Shown here: piece after piece, positions 46,096 through 58,414 of the stretch
How positions within the stretch are numbered: position 1 is the stretch's first letter
How the letters are laid out: every line of letters begins with the position of its first letter
Source: Collybiopsis luxurians FD-317 M1
Lineage: Eukaryota > Basidiomycota > Agaricomycetes > Agaricales > Omphalotaceae
Length of the DNA: 64,000 nucleotides
NCBI GenBank assembly: GCA_000827265.1
Contig: KN834789.1
Span: 226,999-290,998 of the forward strand
Direction: 5' to 3'
Translations under genes and position numbers: made by a program
Notes under the pieces: generated by a model
What the model saw: the letters and a program-made list of their open reading frames with translations, nothing else
The model's database searches: none
What the model was told of the DNA's origin: nothing

Positions 46096-46872
46096 ATGAC
46101 TTCCATTGAAATGGACGATGTTTCGAATCGCTCTTCCAAAAATACAGCTTCGGAAGACGTCTCGCAGGAGCAGCCTGAAGCCGAAAAAGACGGAGCGATT
46201 TCTTCGTGGATCTTGGTAGCAGCTACTCTGTAGGCTGGATTGACTATGTCTACTATGTTCTTGGATTTCTCAACTTTCAATTGATAGGCTTACTATTCTC
46301 GCTGCAATACTTGCTCTATTTCCTCAGTTCCTCTTATTCCTGTCCACTGATACACCTTCAACCCTCACATCTCTTGAGCGATTTCTGGCGACTCACTTTG
46401 GTATCTGGTTGTTCACAATTGCAATCGCGATGGTCCTGAATGTCTGTCTACTTATGCTTGTGCTTTTTCAATGATCTGATCCCAGCGTGTTCTAGATTCC
46501 CTCTTCTTCTCCGCTGCCACTCAGACTTTCACAGGCGGACCATCCGCTACTCAAACCTTTCACTTTTGCGTGTCTTTTCTCCTCATTTATATCTTACAAT
46601 ACGCGCTCCGTGGGTAGCCTTGCCTCAATACACTGTTTCGTAACCGGTGTTATCGGTTTATGGGGCCTTTGGGTGGTAAGTCGCGCCAACTTGTGTTCCG
46701 ACCCGGAGTTAATTCCCGAGCGCTAAAGACTGTCTTCGGATCGTCAACTCGCATATCCAAGAAAACAGGGGCCGACAAGCACACGTCCGCGTTCATTTTT
46801 GGAAACAAAGCTGCAGCATCAAAGCAAAAGAAAGAGTGGCTGAAGCAACAGAAGGATGGACGTAATTCATAA
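46096..46872 (+). CDS. Conserved small membrane protein of unknown function
   Basis: Four exons can be joined (introns about 46231-46288, 46441-46495 and 46673-46727) into roughly 203 residues. An acidic N-terminus ([14 protein letters not shown] to EAEKDG) is followed by four hydrophobic segments: [54 protein letters not shown] and [18 protein letters not shown] basic, polar tail follows ([20 protein letters not shown] and [11 protein letters not shown]). The phases of all three introns agree and the composition is coherent, so I regard it as a real gene. I do not recognise a named family. The lysine-rich C-terminal tail suggests a cytosolic face, and an ER location is only a guess. Its neighbour SRP54 converges with it. 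Confidence 0.65.
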
Positions 46873-46964
46873 GAGGAATTATCCTACATTTTTTATTTAG
46901 TTTTGGAAACTGACAGAAAGAAATCGATAATGTATATGCGAGTCAAATAAATGCCATTGTATAA

Positions 46965-49080
<2,116 letters not shown>

Positions 49081-49151
49081 GTCGTGGTCGGGAACAGAGG
49101 ATTATGTGGCTCCGGACCGCACGCTGCGGGCCTAAATCCCGTACCGTCAAC
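49081..49151. promoter_or_regulatory. 71-bp divergent promoter, SRP54 / SPT8
   Basis: Seventy-one bases separate the two opposed start codons, so both genes must share or overlap their promoters. The stretch is fairly GC-rich and shows no TATA box. Inferred from position. Confidence 0.45.
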
Positions 49152-51348
49152 ATGGCTAACAATGACTCTGAAGAGGAAATCTTTGAGGACGTCGAGGACG
49201 ACAACGAAGACGAAGCAGCCGAATCCGAAAATTTGGAAGCGGCTGAGGAAGCGACAGAAGAAGGAGACGATGTGTGTTTCGGTCCTAAGCTTCTCAAGGT
49301 TCCTCTTCTGATCCATTGTCTTGCTGGCCTGTTCTCAAGGATTCTCCTTCTGAAGTCACTGAAGACGGTTCTGAAGATGCTGAAGACGATGATTCAGAGC
49401 CAGCAATCGATATCACCGGCGACCTACTCAACGAAGCATTCGCTCAAGTCGAAGCTAGTGCCGCTGCTGAACCTGATGAAAGCCCTAGTCGATCCCCGGA
49501 GGAAGTTAAAAGCGAGCATAGTAAAGGTTAGCCTTTTCATAATATCCTTCTCCGGACATGCTCTTACTTGCACTGACAAGATCCTTCTCCTGCGCCACCT
49601 CCGCGTCTCCGCAATCGAGCTATTTCACCCGCTGGAGCTCGTAAAAAGGCCCTCAGACTCAAAACGATCCCTCGGAGTCTCATAGTGGAAGCTGTATGCG
49701 CCATTCCACATCCTGTTCCTACCAATGCTCTCGCGACTTCGCACTGCATGACCCATCTCCTCACGGGTTCGGAAGATGGGTACATACGCGACTACGACAT
49801 TTTCGCAGCTCTGAACTCGAAAAATTTTCTTTCTGCTCCTCAGCGTCATCACTCCGGTGTTGTTGAAGGTCTCATGAAGGCTGGTCAACATCGATTTTGG
49901 TGGGAAAACAATCTCCCTTCAAGCGTTTCTGGTGTGGAGGAGGATCGCAATCTAGTTCCGGTCCACAGTCTGACCATGCATTCCGATGCTCTCTGGGCGT
50001 TAGCTGGAACTGATGTATGTATTTATCTGTCTTCCAGGTTGGAAGTCGCTTACAATCTGCCAGTCCGGCCAAATAAATCTCTTTACTGTTCGCCACGAAC
50101 CTGGACGATTGATTCATACATTGGTTGGACATCGCAACTTGGTTTCTTCGTTGACACTAAACCATGACGAAAAGAGTCTTTTTAGTGCAAGCTGGGATGG
50201 TGAAGCCATCGTAAGTTCTTCTTGATTTTTGCGGCAATTATCGATAATTAATCATGTTTTTAAAGCAATGGGATTTGAACACTGGTCAAAAAGCCAGGAC
50301 GTTCACATCTCACGGAGCGCAACTCACGTGCATTGCTGTTCGGCCTGAAAATGCTGTTTATACCGATACAGGATCCCCGGTCATAATTAAACATGAAGAT
50401 GAAACGAATGAGTCTAGTATCTCCTCTGCAACTGGGGCAAACGGAAATTCGCGCGTTGACTCAGACGCAAAATCTGACGCCTCATTTGACCCATTATTCG
50501 ACGATGAGCCAGAAGATGGTCTGAAACCGCTCGCAAATGGTGCAACGGCGCCGGTGCCGAAACCCGGTTTAAGCACCATTGCTCCCCCAAAAGGTGCACC
50601 TCCGCTATTAGACTACCAGCGCTACAAGACCTTCTCTCCTGATATTCTCATGACGGCCGCGATTGACGGTCAGATTATGCTATGGGATAAACGGGCTAAT
50701 ACCGTTGGACAAGGAGTCGGAAGGCTTTGGATGAGTGACAAAACTCCTCCGTGGTGTCTTTCTGTATGTGCCTTTTAAGCGCCCTTCCTTCCCTGGCTGA
50801 TTTGCTTTAAGGCATGTTGGTCTGCTGACGGAAACCAAATATATGCTGGGAGACGCAATGGTACAGTGGAGATATACGACGTCCGACAAACTGGACGTAC
50901 CGGGTTTGATGGGCCGAGATTACTGAAAACTCTCCGGAATCCATCGAGATCTGGAGTTGTCTCCTGCGTAGTTGGGTTTCCAGATAACAAGCATATAGCC
51001 TGGTATGTTTGCTCTTGGTCCCTGATTTCGAGGATATCAGTTAACATTTAGCTTCAGCGCTTCCATTGACAACATACGGCTTTGGAATGCGGATGCCGTA
51101 GAGCCTGATACTTCAGTTCGGATTAAGGGCGGAACTCAGTTTAAAGTCATACCTGGACATCATGGTGGTTTCATTTCTCAAATGTGTAAGCTTCGCGCTC
51201 AGTACTTGATCGTGTACTGAAAAATCTCTTAGTGGTTGATTCCGGTTCAAGGTTCTTAGTCAGTGCTAGCAGCAATCGAAGCAATCGGGACTCCCAAGGT
51301 GATTCGACGAAGACTGTCTTTGTGCATGAATGCAAGCAGATTGTTTAA
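49152..51348 (+). CDS. SPT8: SAGA complex subunit SPT8 (WD40)
   Basis: SPT8 is the WD40 subunit of SAGA that contacts TBP. The ATG at 49152 gives a strongly acidic N-terminus (NNDSEEEIFEDVEDDNEDEA), followed by WD repeats: IVEAVCAIPHPVPTNALATS with LLTGSEDGYIRDYDIFAALN, HHSGVVEGLMKAG, VPVHSLTMHSDALWALAGT, HTLVGHRNLVSSLTLNHDEK, SLFSASWDGEAI plus QWDLNTGQKARTFTSHGAQL, then SPDILMTAAIDGQIMLWDKR, CWSADGNQIYAGRRNGTVEI and a last blade ending VFVHECKQIV. The conserved LNSKNFLSAPQRHHSGVVEG region and the Asp/Pro-rich insert (SFDPLFDDEPEDG) before the DGQIMLWD blade are typical of fungal SPT8. About eight introns. The C-terminal exons (51050-51348) are read with less certainty. Confidence 0.87.
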
Positions 51349-51848
51349 GTATTTGAGCCCCAGTAGTCTAAAGGTGACTTGACATACGAAATGCTGTATG
51401 AACTTAATGTTGATTATCATTTCTCGTGTAGGTTTCAGTTCAGCCTGTCGGAGTTTTTACTTCACCCCACTTACTGGACCCGTGCTTCCAATTTGGGTTC
51501 TCTGCCTTCCTAAAGGCACAGAGCGTCTAGCAGAATTACAGTTGGCGAGTTGCGAATCGCGTTCAAAATTCGGCCTGCCAATATTTGACATTCCTTAACC
51601 CCATGGGAGCAGGCTTACCATATTGATTCAGATCTTCGTGATGGTTGTTATTGCCTAAGCCCAGAATTACGTATGTTCTACGCCCTGAACGATATATATT
51701 CGTCTCCAACAAAAAAATAACTTATTGAGTAGTATCGGCAGTATGGCCGTGCGGCGTGACCATTGTTGGCGGAGGTCAAAAACTCTTAAGTACCATACTT
51801 CGCGCTCAGTTATCTAGCAATGCTACTCGGCCCTCCCCAGCTCTTTGC
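51349..51848. other. Intergenic region between SPT8 and the methyltransferase
   Basis: Both neighbours are on the plus strand. This 500-base AT-rich stretch carries the SPT8 3' end and the upstream region of the methyltransferase gene. A 66-codon open frame at 51398-51598 shows no recognisable domain. Confidence 0.4.
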
Positions 51849-53302
51849 ATGTCAGGGCAGTTTGAGGTATCGTACATACGGGAAAATGATGACGATTCCC
51901 CATATTTTCGAACTCTTTCTGGCCGAAAATTTAACACCTTAAATCCGACGTACCTGCTTCCAGCAGACGAGGACGAGGTCAAAGTATGCTTCCTTTACTC
52001 AAGTAGAGCTCTTTGATTGTATTTTTCGCCCTGGTAGAGGTCAGAACTGCACCATCGTATGATGCAATTTGTATTTCAGGGAAAAAATTATGTAGGGCCC
52101 GTAAAGGTAGTCTACTTGAAAATCCCGATTCGAATTTATGCTGACAATAGCACCAGGAAGCCTTACAATTTGGCGTACACCGAAGAAGTTAGGCTTTCCC
52201 GTTTCTTTCCTATTGTGAAAATATTTTTGATGACCCGTTGCTCAGTTCTTGACCTTGGAACCGGTTGTGGGTTCTGGTAAAGCCCGTATTTCCGACTTCC
52301 GATGTAGTCTCTTGACCTCCATCTACAGGGCAATAAGCATGGCAGATGAATTTCCGCGTGCTGAAGTGATTGGGATAGATCTAGCGTAGGTGAAGAGATT
52401 TCCAATTGATTATTTTAATCACATTTATCGGAACAGACCACTGCAACCTAGGTACAATTTTTTTTAATAGCTATTGCCATCTACTGAAGGATCAGTTTTG
52501 CTTGCAGAAGCGTCCCGCCTAATTGCACGTAAGAAATTCTCGTTCTATATGCGGCTTATTCCGATGCACCGCTTCTTCAAAGGTTCGAACTTTGTGACCT
52601 GGAAACTGGAATTCCGTATCCAAATGAGTATTTTGACTTCATTCACGCTCGTTCGATGCATACTGGGGTGAGTACTTTTAAATGAGTCTTTGGTAGCACG
52701 CATTAAACTAGTCAGATTCGTGACTACCCTTGGCTACTAAGAGAAATTGCTCGAGTGCTCCGGCCAGGTGGCCTCGTACTTCTCATAGAGCCTGATTTGA
52801 CTCCGAAGGTTGATGGTGGCTTCGCCAGGGATTGGTCAATTCTTTGGGAAACTTACCGCAATTGTCTAACAAGACAGAGAATTGATGTAAGCGTCCCAGA
52901 GCGACTCGAAGATATGCTTGGTGCAACGGGTGCTTTTGAAAATATAATCAAACGAGATGGTATGGCCCTTTCTTCCCACTCCTCCGTTCGCTCATGACTA
53001 TTGATGAACAGGAAATATTCCCGTGGGGTCCTGGCCGAAAGGTAAGTTGCACCAGGATGAGTTGTTTTTTTTTTTTTTTTTCGGTGATTCAATTGTTTCT
53101 AGACAAACATCTCTTGAGCGTAGGACAACTACAATGGCTAGACTACGATCTTTTCCTTCCCGCCCTTCGACCTATGTTTCTCGAACTTGGCTTAACCGAA
53201 ACCCAGGCCCGATCTCTGATTGAAAATGCCCAACACCATTTATACCAACCTGGTTCAATGTCGACACAAGTCCACATAGTCCATGGCTCGAAAAAACTGT
53301 GA
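51849..53302 (+). CDS. LaeA-like SAM-dependent methyltransferase
   Basis: A class I methyltransferase split by about ten introns. Joined exons give GQFEVSYIRENDDDSPYF, YLLPADEDEVKRSELHHRMM, GKNYVGPVKEALQFGVHRR, then the SAM-binding motif I ILDLGTGCGFWAISMADEFP and the acidic loop AEVIGIDLAPLQPRSVPPNC. Next come FELCDLETGIPYPNEYFDFI, HARSMHTGIRDYPWLLREIA, RVLRPGGLVLLIEPDL, a helical region (ILWETYRNCLTRQRIDVSVP), and the C-terminal LSVGQLQWLDYDLFLPALRP, ending HIVHGSKKL. This combination is typical of LaeA/UMTA-type proteins, which are abundant in basidiomycetes. LaeA in ascomycetes regulates secondary metabolism, but most basidiomycete members have unknown substrates. The start ATG at 51849 is the first in the coding frame. 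The gene looks intact. No biosynthetic cluster accompanies it. Confidence 0.83.
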
Positions 53303-53633
53303 TGTATAATATATTACTAGATCATCTGACAGTCGTATTTACAATATCTCACGACATAACATATCAATACCCTAATTTTTGTATCCACGTAGATTCATCT
53401 TCTCAATTACCATGAAAATACAGAGTATGCATTTCCGAGATGGTCAAATTAGTGTTCTGTATCAAAATACCTTTTGGTTCTTTGAGCGACTCGGTTCATG
53501 TGTCCAAAAGACCTGAAGTCCATAAATATCAATAAAGGTACAATAATCCAAAGGACAGTGAGATATCCAAGTCGAGGTATACTAATTTTTTTTCAAAGAC
53601 TTTTCAAGACCAGTTACAATCAGGCTTGCCTCC
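53303..53633. other. Convergent 3' intergenic region
   Basis: AT-rich sequence between the methyltransferase (+) and glycine-rich protein (-) genes. It probably contains the two 3' UTRs. Nothing else recognised. Confidence 0.45.
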
Positions 53634-55074
53634 TCAATAACCCCCTGCTGAAGCTCCAGCGCTAAGACAAGGTTTTAGTAGATGTAGCTCCAGACATAAT
53701 TAGAAGACCTGCCTTCCTCCTACGGAACCTCCTGCACTTCCTCCTCCTTTGACCCCACCTCCAACAGCTGCTCCTGCGTTTCCTCCACCCCGGATTCCAC
53801 CTTCAACAGCGCCACCTACACTTCCACCGGCGTGAGCTCCACCTCCTGCACTCCCGCTACCCTGAACTCCACTTCCTACGGAGCCTCCTGCACTTTCACC
53901 CGCCGAAACTCCACCTCCAATGGCGCCCCCTACGCTTCCACCGCCGTGAACTCCACCTCCAACTGAACCTCCTGCGCTCCCGCTACCCTGAACTCCGCCT
54001 CCTACGGAACCATTGCCATCTGCCGAAATTCCACCTCCAACAGAACCTCCCACGCTTCCGCTACCCTGAACATCACCTCCTACAGAGCTCCCTGCACCTC
54101 CACCACCGTGAACTCCTCCTCCAACTGAACCTCCTACACTTCCGCTACCCTGAATTCCACCTCCTACGGAGCCTCCTACGCTTCCACCGCCATGAACACC
54201 GCCTCCAACCGAACCTCCTGCACTTCCGCCTCCTTGAACTCCACCTCCTACGGAGCCTTCTGCACTCCCACCGCCATGAATCCCACCTCCAACAGAGCCT
54301 CCTGCACTTCCACCTCCTGAAGCCCCCCCTGAACTGGAAGGAGTGTAAATTGAACATCAAGACAGTGGGAAGAAAAGCGACATACGTGGAGCCGCCTACG
54401 CTCGCCCCTCCATTCCCAGAACTACCTCCAGACCTATGAAAGTATAAGTCAGGCGTAGGTAAATGCGACAAGGTACTCACGATGAGCCTTCAGCACCCGC
54501 AGAGCCACCACCCGAGCTGTCGCAACCAGTGAGCCAAACGCTCATGCGGTACACCCAAAAACTTACGTCGAGCCTCCGGCACTCGCAGAGCCCCCACCGT
54601 TTCCATTAGCAGAACCGCCCCCGGAACTTTGAGAAAGAATGAGAACAATGTTTTAATTAAAAGACAAATAGCATACCCAGAGCCCCCCGTACTTCCATAC
54701 CCAGAACTTCCTCCAGAGCCTCCTTGGCTGTCGATAAAACCTATCAGTGAATTATTCGCAAAGGAAAAATCATGCATACCTAGAGCCAGCAGAGCCTCCA
54801 TTACCGCCTGCGGTAGGACTGTTTGGAGGATGAGTTATCTTTCATTTCCTCTAGAAAATACATACGTTTCGCAGGGTGTTGTAGCAGTTGGTGAAGGAAC
54901 ATGGCTATAGTGCCTGGCGAATTTGTTGTGAGCGTCTTGAAGCGCCTTATTCTGAAGGGCTTCGGCTTCTGAGCCCGGTCGAACTGGGACGCCTAGAGCA
55001 AGAGTTTCCCTTGGAAGAACAGAAAGCGCGACCGCCACTGTGACGAGTCGGAGCAGAGAGCTAATGGGAGCCAT
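53634..55074 (-). CDS. Secreted glycine/serine-rich repeat protein
   Basis: The start at 55074 encodes a signal peptide of about 26 residues (APISSLLRLVTVAVALSVLP then RETLA). A short mature lead (about residues 27-70, ending SPTATTPCET) is followed by glycine-rich sequence to the end. Five small exons (39, 51, 60, 36 and 48 nt) encode Gly/Ser linkers such as GGNGGSAGS and GGSSGNGGASVGGS. One long exon (about 54350 down to 53713) holds about fourteen copies of a 14-residue unit of the type GGSVGGGVHGGGSA, alternating between H-G-G-G and Q-G-S-G forms. Every intron between these exons falls in phase 2. The final exon is less sure. Reading on from the long exon ends RQVF at 53700. Splicing with a GC donor at 53712 to the acceptor just before 53661 would end SAGASAGGY with stop at 53634. 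Likely a cell-wall or matrix structural protein. No enzyme motif. Confidence 0.75.
53716..54310 (-). repeat. Tandem 42-bp coding repeats (about 14 units)
   Basis: Imperfect tandem repetition of a unit of about 42 bases inside the glycine-rich gene, encoding 14 residues each. Neighbouring units alternate (VH-GGG versus VQ/IQ-GSG), so a higher-order period of about 84 bases is visible over part of the array. One unit around 54010-54030 is irregular (reads ISADGNGS). The repeats stay in frame throughout. Confidence 0.85.
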
Positions 55075-56116
55075 TTAAATTTGACTGGTGAGTTGAAAAA
55101 TAATGATCGATATTGAGACGTCGTCTGAACACAGATGGTCAGCCTCGGTGAAAGGATATGTAGAGAGAACAGACAGACCAAGACGCAAAGATATAGGCTG
55201 CGAGTGGTGCTGAGGTAGTCTCTTGAAATGGGACTGCGAGAAAGCCTGGAAGCAGAACTGGGAAGGAAACGAAAAAAAGGAATCCGATGAATGAAGTGCT
55301 TGAAGTGCTCAAGCTTTTATATCTTCTCCTCCATCGTCAAACGTCAGATCGAAGTATTTCGAGAATACACAGAGAAGTTGCATGTAGGGATGTATCCAAG
55401 GCAAACTGGCCCCAGACGCGATCGAAGGACGGATGCTTCAGATTTTCTGACGTTCTTACCGACCAGTTGATTTTCTCCTATACTTAGAACGTGATTGGAG
55501 TGGCGAAAAAGAAGCGGAAGAGTCTGAAAATGCATCATAGGCTTCTTTCAACGTGCGTGCGGAAGTCGGGAAGTGCAAAAAACGAAATTGCAAGTTATCT
55601 TTGGCTGGCACTAAAATAAAAATCAGCGTTGACTCTATTTGATGGAACTTGATATACTTACTCTGTGACATGGCGTTTCAAAAGTTCACAAAGTTACTAA
55701 CGACGGTCTATGACGATCGTGGAGAGCCCGGATACATAGTCGCGATGTTCATTTACTCTGTCAGAAAGTCGATCGGATAGACGGGACGAAATGGGTCAAT
55801 AGAGCTGCGAAATTGAAGCAAACACGCAAACGGAGGTCTGAGAGGCCCTATGAGGTTCACCGGGGCATAGGATTGCCGCAAAAAGTCATAGATTTTTGGT
55901 TGCAGCACTTGAAGCAACTAGGAAGATCTTTCGATACATACGTAGATACCTCGCATCAAACGGAAGATAATTCAAGTATCCTGAGCCATCAGGCTACCAA
56001 TTCCCGGCGACATTTCAAAAAATGTGGAAACAGAATGTTGTATCCAGGAAAGGCAAAGGAAAAGACGGAAAAAATTGATTACTAATCACCCAGCTTTTGA
56101 TCAAACATCCACTGCA
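55075..56116. other. Divergent intergenic region, about 1 kb
   Basis: This lies between the start codons of the glycine-rich gene (-) and thymidylate kinase (+). It contains the TATA box at 55314-55321. Open frames at 55287-55487 and 55813-56085 have no recognisable content. A small upstream exon for thymidylate kinase cannot be excluded. Confidence 0.4.
55314..55321 (-). promoter_or_regulatory. TATA box upstream of the glycine-rich protein gene
   Basis: On the minus strand the sequence TATAAAAG lies about 240 bases upstream of the start codon of the glycine-rich secreted protein. This would place transcription start near 55285 and give a 5' UTR of about 210 bases. It matches the consensus exactly. 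A clear TATA box suits a regulated, highly expressed gene. Inferred from sequence only. Confidence 0.4.
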
Positions 56117-57030
56117 ATGGTTCAACGAGGCTCGTTTATCGTTATTGAAGGTTTAGATCGCTCAGGAAAAACGACACAAACAGAGTTCATCCGCCAACGT
56201 ATTCAGCAGTCAGGCAAAGAGGTCGTCTGCATCAAATTTCCAGGTGCGCTTCATTAATTTTGCACTATCCTAACATTTTACATCCTTCTTGCTTTCGATT
56301 ACCCAGCTTTTTGATTCATGTATCGTGCTAGACCGTACCACTCCCATTGGCCAAATGATTGATTCGTATTTGCGTTCACAATCGGATTTGGACGATCACG
56401 TCGTGCATCTACTGTTTTCAGCAAATCGCTGGGAGCTTGCGTAAGTATTGCGCTTTGCTGGACTTTACATTACCAAATGCGTTGCTTAACAATCGATTCA
56501 CTACCTTCCGCGGCACTCTCCCTTTAACTGAAACTGCCTTGACGTCTTACTTGCAACACAGTTCAACGATCCTCGCCTACCTAAACCAGGGAAAACTCGT
56601 TCTTTGTGATAGATATGCCTTTTCTGGCATTGCTTTTTCTGTCGCAAAAAATCTGCCCTCTGAATTGCAAACGACTGCTCCAACACCTTCGTCAGATCTT
56701 CCACCAATAACTCTTCCTTGGGCTCGTGCCCCCGACGCATCTCTTCCATCTCCAGATCTGACTCTCTTTCTTGATGTTTCGCCTGAAGTTGCTCGCACCA
56801 GAGGTGGATATGGCGAAGAACGATACGAAAAGGAAGATATGCAGAAACGAGTTAGACGTGTATTTGGGGAGATTGGACGAGAAATAAACGGAACAGGTGC
56901 AGTAGATGACGGGAAATGGATCGTTGTTGACGCCGGCAAGGATTTGTCTACCGTCACAGAGGAGATGTGGAGACACATTGCACCATTCTTAGACGGTCTC
57001 GATTTGCCGGTTGGTCGGTTATGGAGTTAG
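56117..57030 (+). CDS. CDC8: Thymidylate kinase
   Basis: This enzyme phosphorylates dTMP to dTDP for DNA synthesis. The ATG at 56117 gives [20 protein letters not shown] with the P-loop [10 protein letters not shown]. Following exons give [55 protein letters not shown] with the catalytic DRY motif and substrate loop, and [19 protein letters not shown]. The LID region has [16 protein letters not shown]. The family is normally about 205-215 residues, and this copy carries an extra proline-rich loop ([20 protein letters not shown]) between the DRY motif and the next strand. Two introns are clear (about 56244-56331 and 56441-56561). The second is longer than usual for this window (roughly 120 bases). 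Confidence 0.9.
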
Positions 57031-57150
57031 AGTAGGTATTATAGCAGTACAAATCAGGAAAAGAAGCGCCATAATAGCCAATCAGTTTACCAACTTGACT
57101 TTCGGAGTAAAGCTATTGTTGAGCTGAACGGCTCACAGTCCTCGCTCTGA

Positions 57151-58414
57151 TTATTCAGTCTCCTGAGGGTTCACCACAAGCTTTACCCCGCTTACTTCGC
57201 CAGCCTGTACCCTCTTTACTCCACCAGCCACGGCGTTCAACCCGCCGGGAAGGATTTCCACGCGATTGGGCTAAACAAACGTATATAAGGTGTGTTCAAC
57301 GCTAATCTGAACTCGATACATACCTTAATAATCCCATCGTGCACCAATTTGGGCATCTCCTTCCACATCAAGGTCCCAAAGTTCCTATTTTGAGGTAAAT
57401 GCGTGGATGCAAACACTCCGTATATCTTCTTTTCCGCAGCCTCTGCATCCTCAGGCTTAGATGGGACAGGATGCGCAATAGCTATTGCCCCGCCCGGAGC
57501 GAGAGAAGCGTATGCAGTATCTTGTGCCTCCGGAGCAAAAGGAATCGCAACGTATATGGTTTTTATTAAGCTTGAGGTGATTTGTTTGAGATGAGCAGGC
57601 AAATCGGTGAGGGAAATGCTGGCACGGTCGACGATATGAGTTGCCCCAATAGACTGAAGGTAGTCAGTGTGTTTCGCAGAGGCGTAAGTGATGATGGTGC
57701 TGAATCCAAGATATTTGAGAATTTGGATAGCTGGACCAAGATGTAAGCGATAAGATCAAAAGAGCATCCTGTTTCTTTTTCACTTACCGAACTGCCCTAC
57801 GGAGCTGCCACCTCCGATAACCAAGGCGGTTTCACCGGAAAAACTAACTTTAGGATCGAAGGTTGGATTCAATCCTGCGCCGAGCGGGCTTGCACGCAGA
57901 AGGGGAAAGGCAGCAGTGGCGAAACACAGGGGGATGGACGCCGCTTCTGCGTAACTGAGATGTGGAGGAATCTGTGCGTGAATTCCTATCAAAGAGTGCA
58001 AAGAACTACAAGTATTTCTAGCTGACCTTCCCAACGGTTCTGACGGGTACCAGTGTATACTGTTGGTATCCTCCGTAGCCTTTCGTGAGCTGCCCAGGAA
58101 AGAAACTAAAAGAGGTTTTCAGCATAAGCCTCGGTCTGAGTCGTATATACTTACACTCGATCGCCTTTCGCATACTCTTGAACTCCTTCACCGATCTCCT
58201 CAACGTCGCCCGCTATATCCACCCCGACGGTGACCGGAAAGGTTATGTTTGGTAACATGCCCGACTGGATAGCCCAATCGTAGGGATTAAGTGCGGCGGC
58301 CCTAACTTTGACGAGAATTTCGTCTGGTCCAGGTTTGGGAATGTCCACAGTCGTTATCACGAAGGGTCCTTTGGCTTCCTCAAGAATGAGGGCTTTCTGT
58401 ATATGAGAAGACAT
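57151..58414 (-). CDS. Medium-chain reductase, zinc-independent enoyl/quinone reductase type (copy 1)
   Basis: A GroES-like N-terminal half (MSSHIQKALILEEAKGPFVI, then DIPKPGPDEILVKVRAAALN and VTVGVDIAGDVEEIGEGVQE) is followed by the Rossmann half with the cofactor motif ALVIGGGSSVGQF, then SIGATHIVDR, and a C-terminus NRVEILPGGLNAVAGGVKRV. It belongs to the ToxD/LovC-like group of the MDR superfamily. These fungal NADPH-dependent reductases act on enoyl or quinone double bonds and lack the zinc ligands of true alcohol dehydrogenases. Residue order and intron positions match the gene at 59607-60865. Introns are near 57273-57323, 57731-57786, 57974-58024 and 58106-58153. Role unknown; detoxification or secondary metabolism are possible. 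Confidence 0.85.

Noticed and set aside
53716..54310. Regular repeats resembling a CRISPR array
   Set aside because: The units are directly adjacent with no unique spacers, and they encode an uninterrupted glycine-rich frame in a eukaryotic gene.
55813..56085. 90-codon plus-strand open frame upstream of thymidylate kinase
   Set aside because: Polar and charged with no motif; the neighbouring thymidylate kinase has a good start codon of its own.
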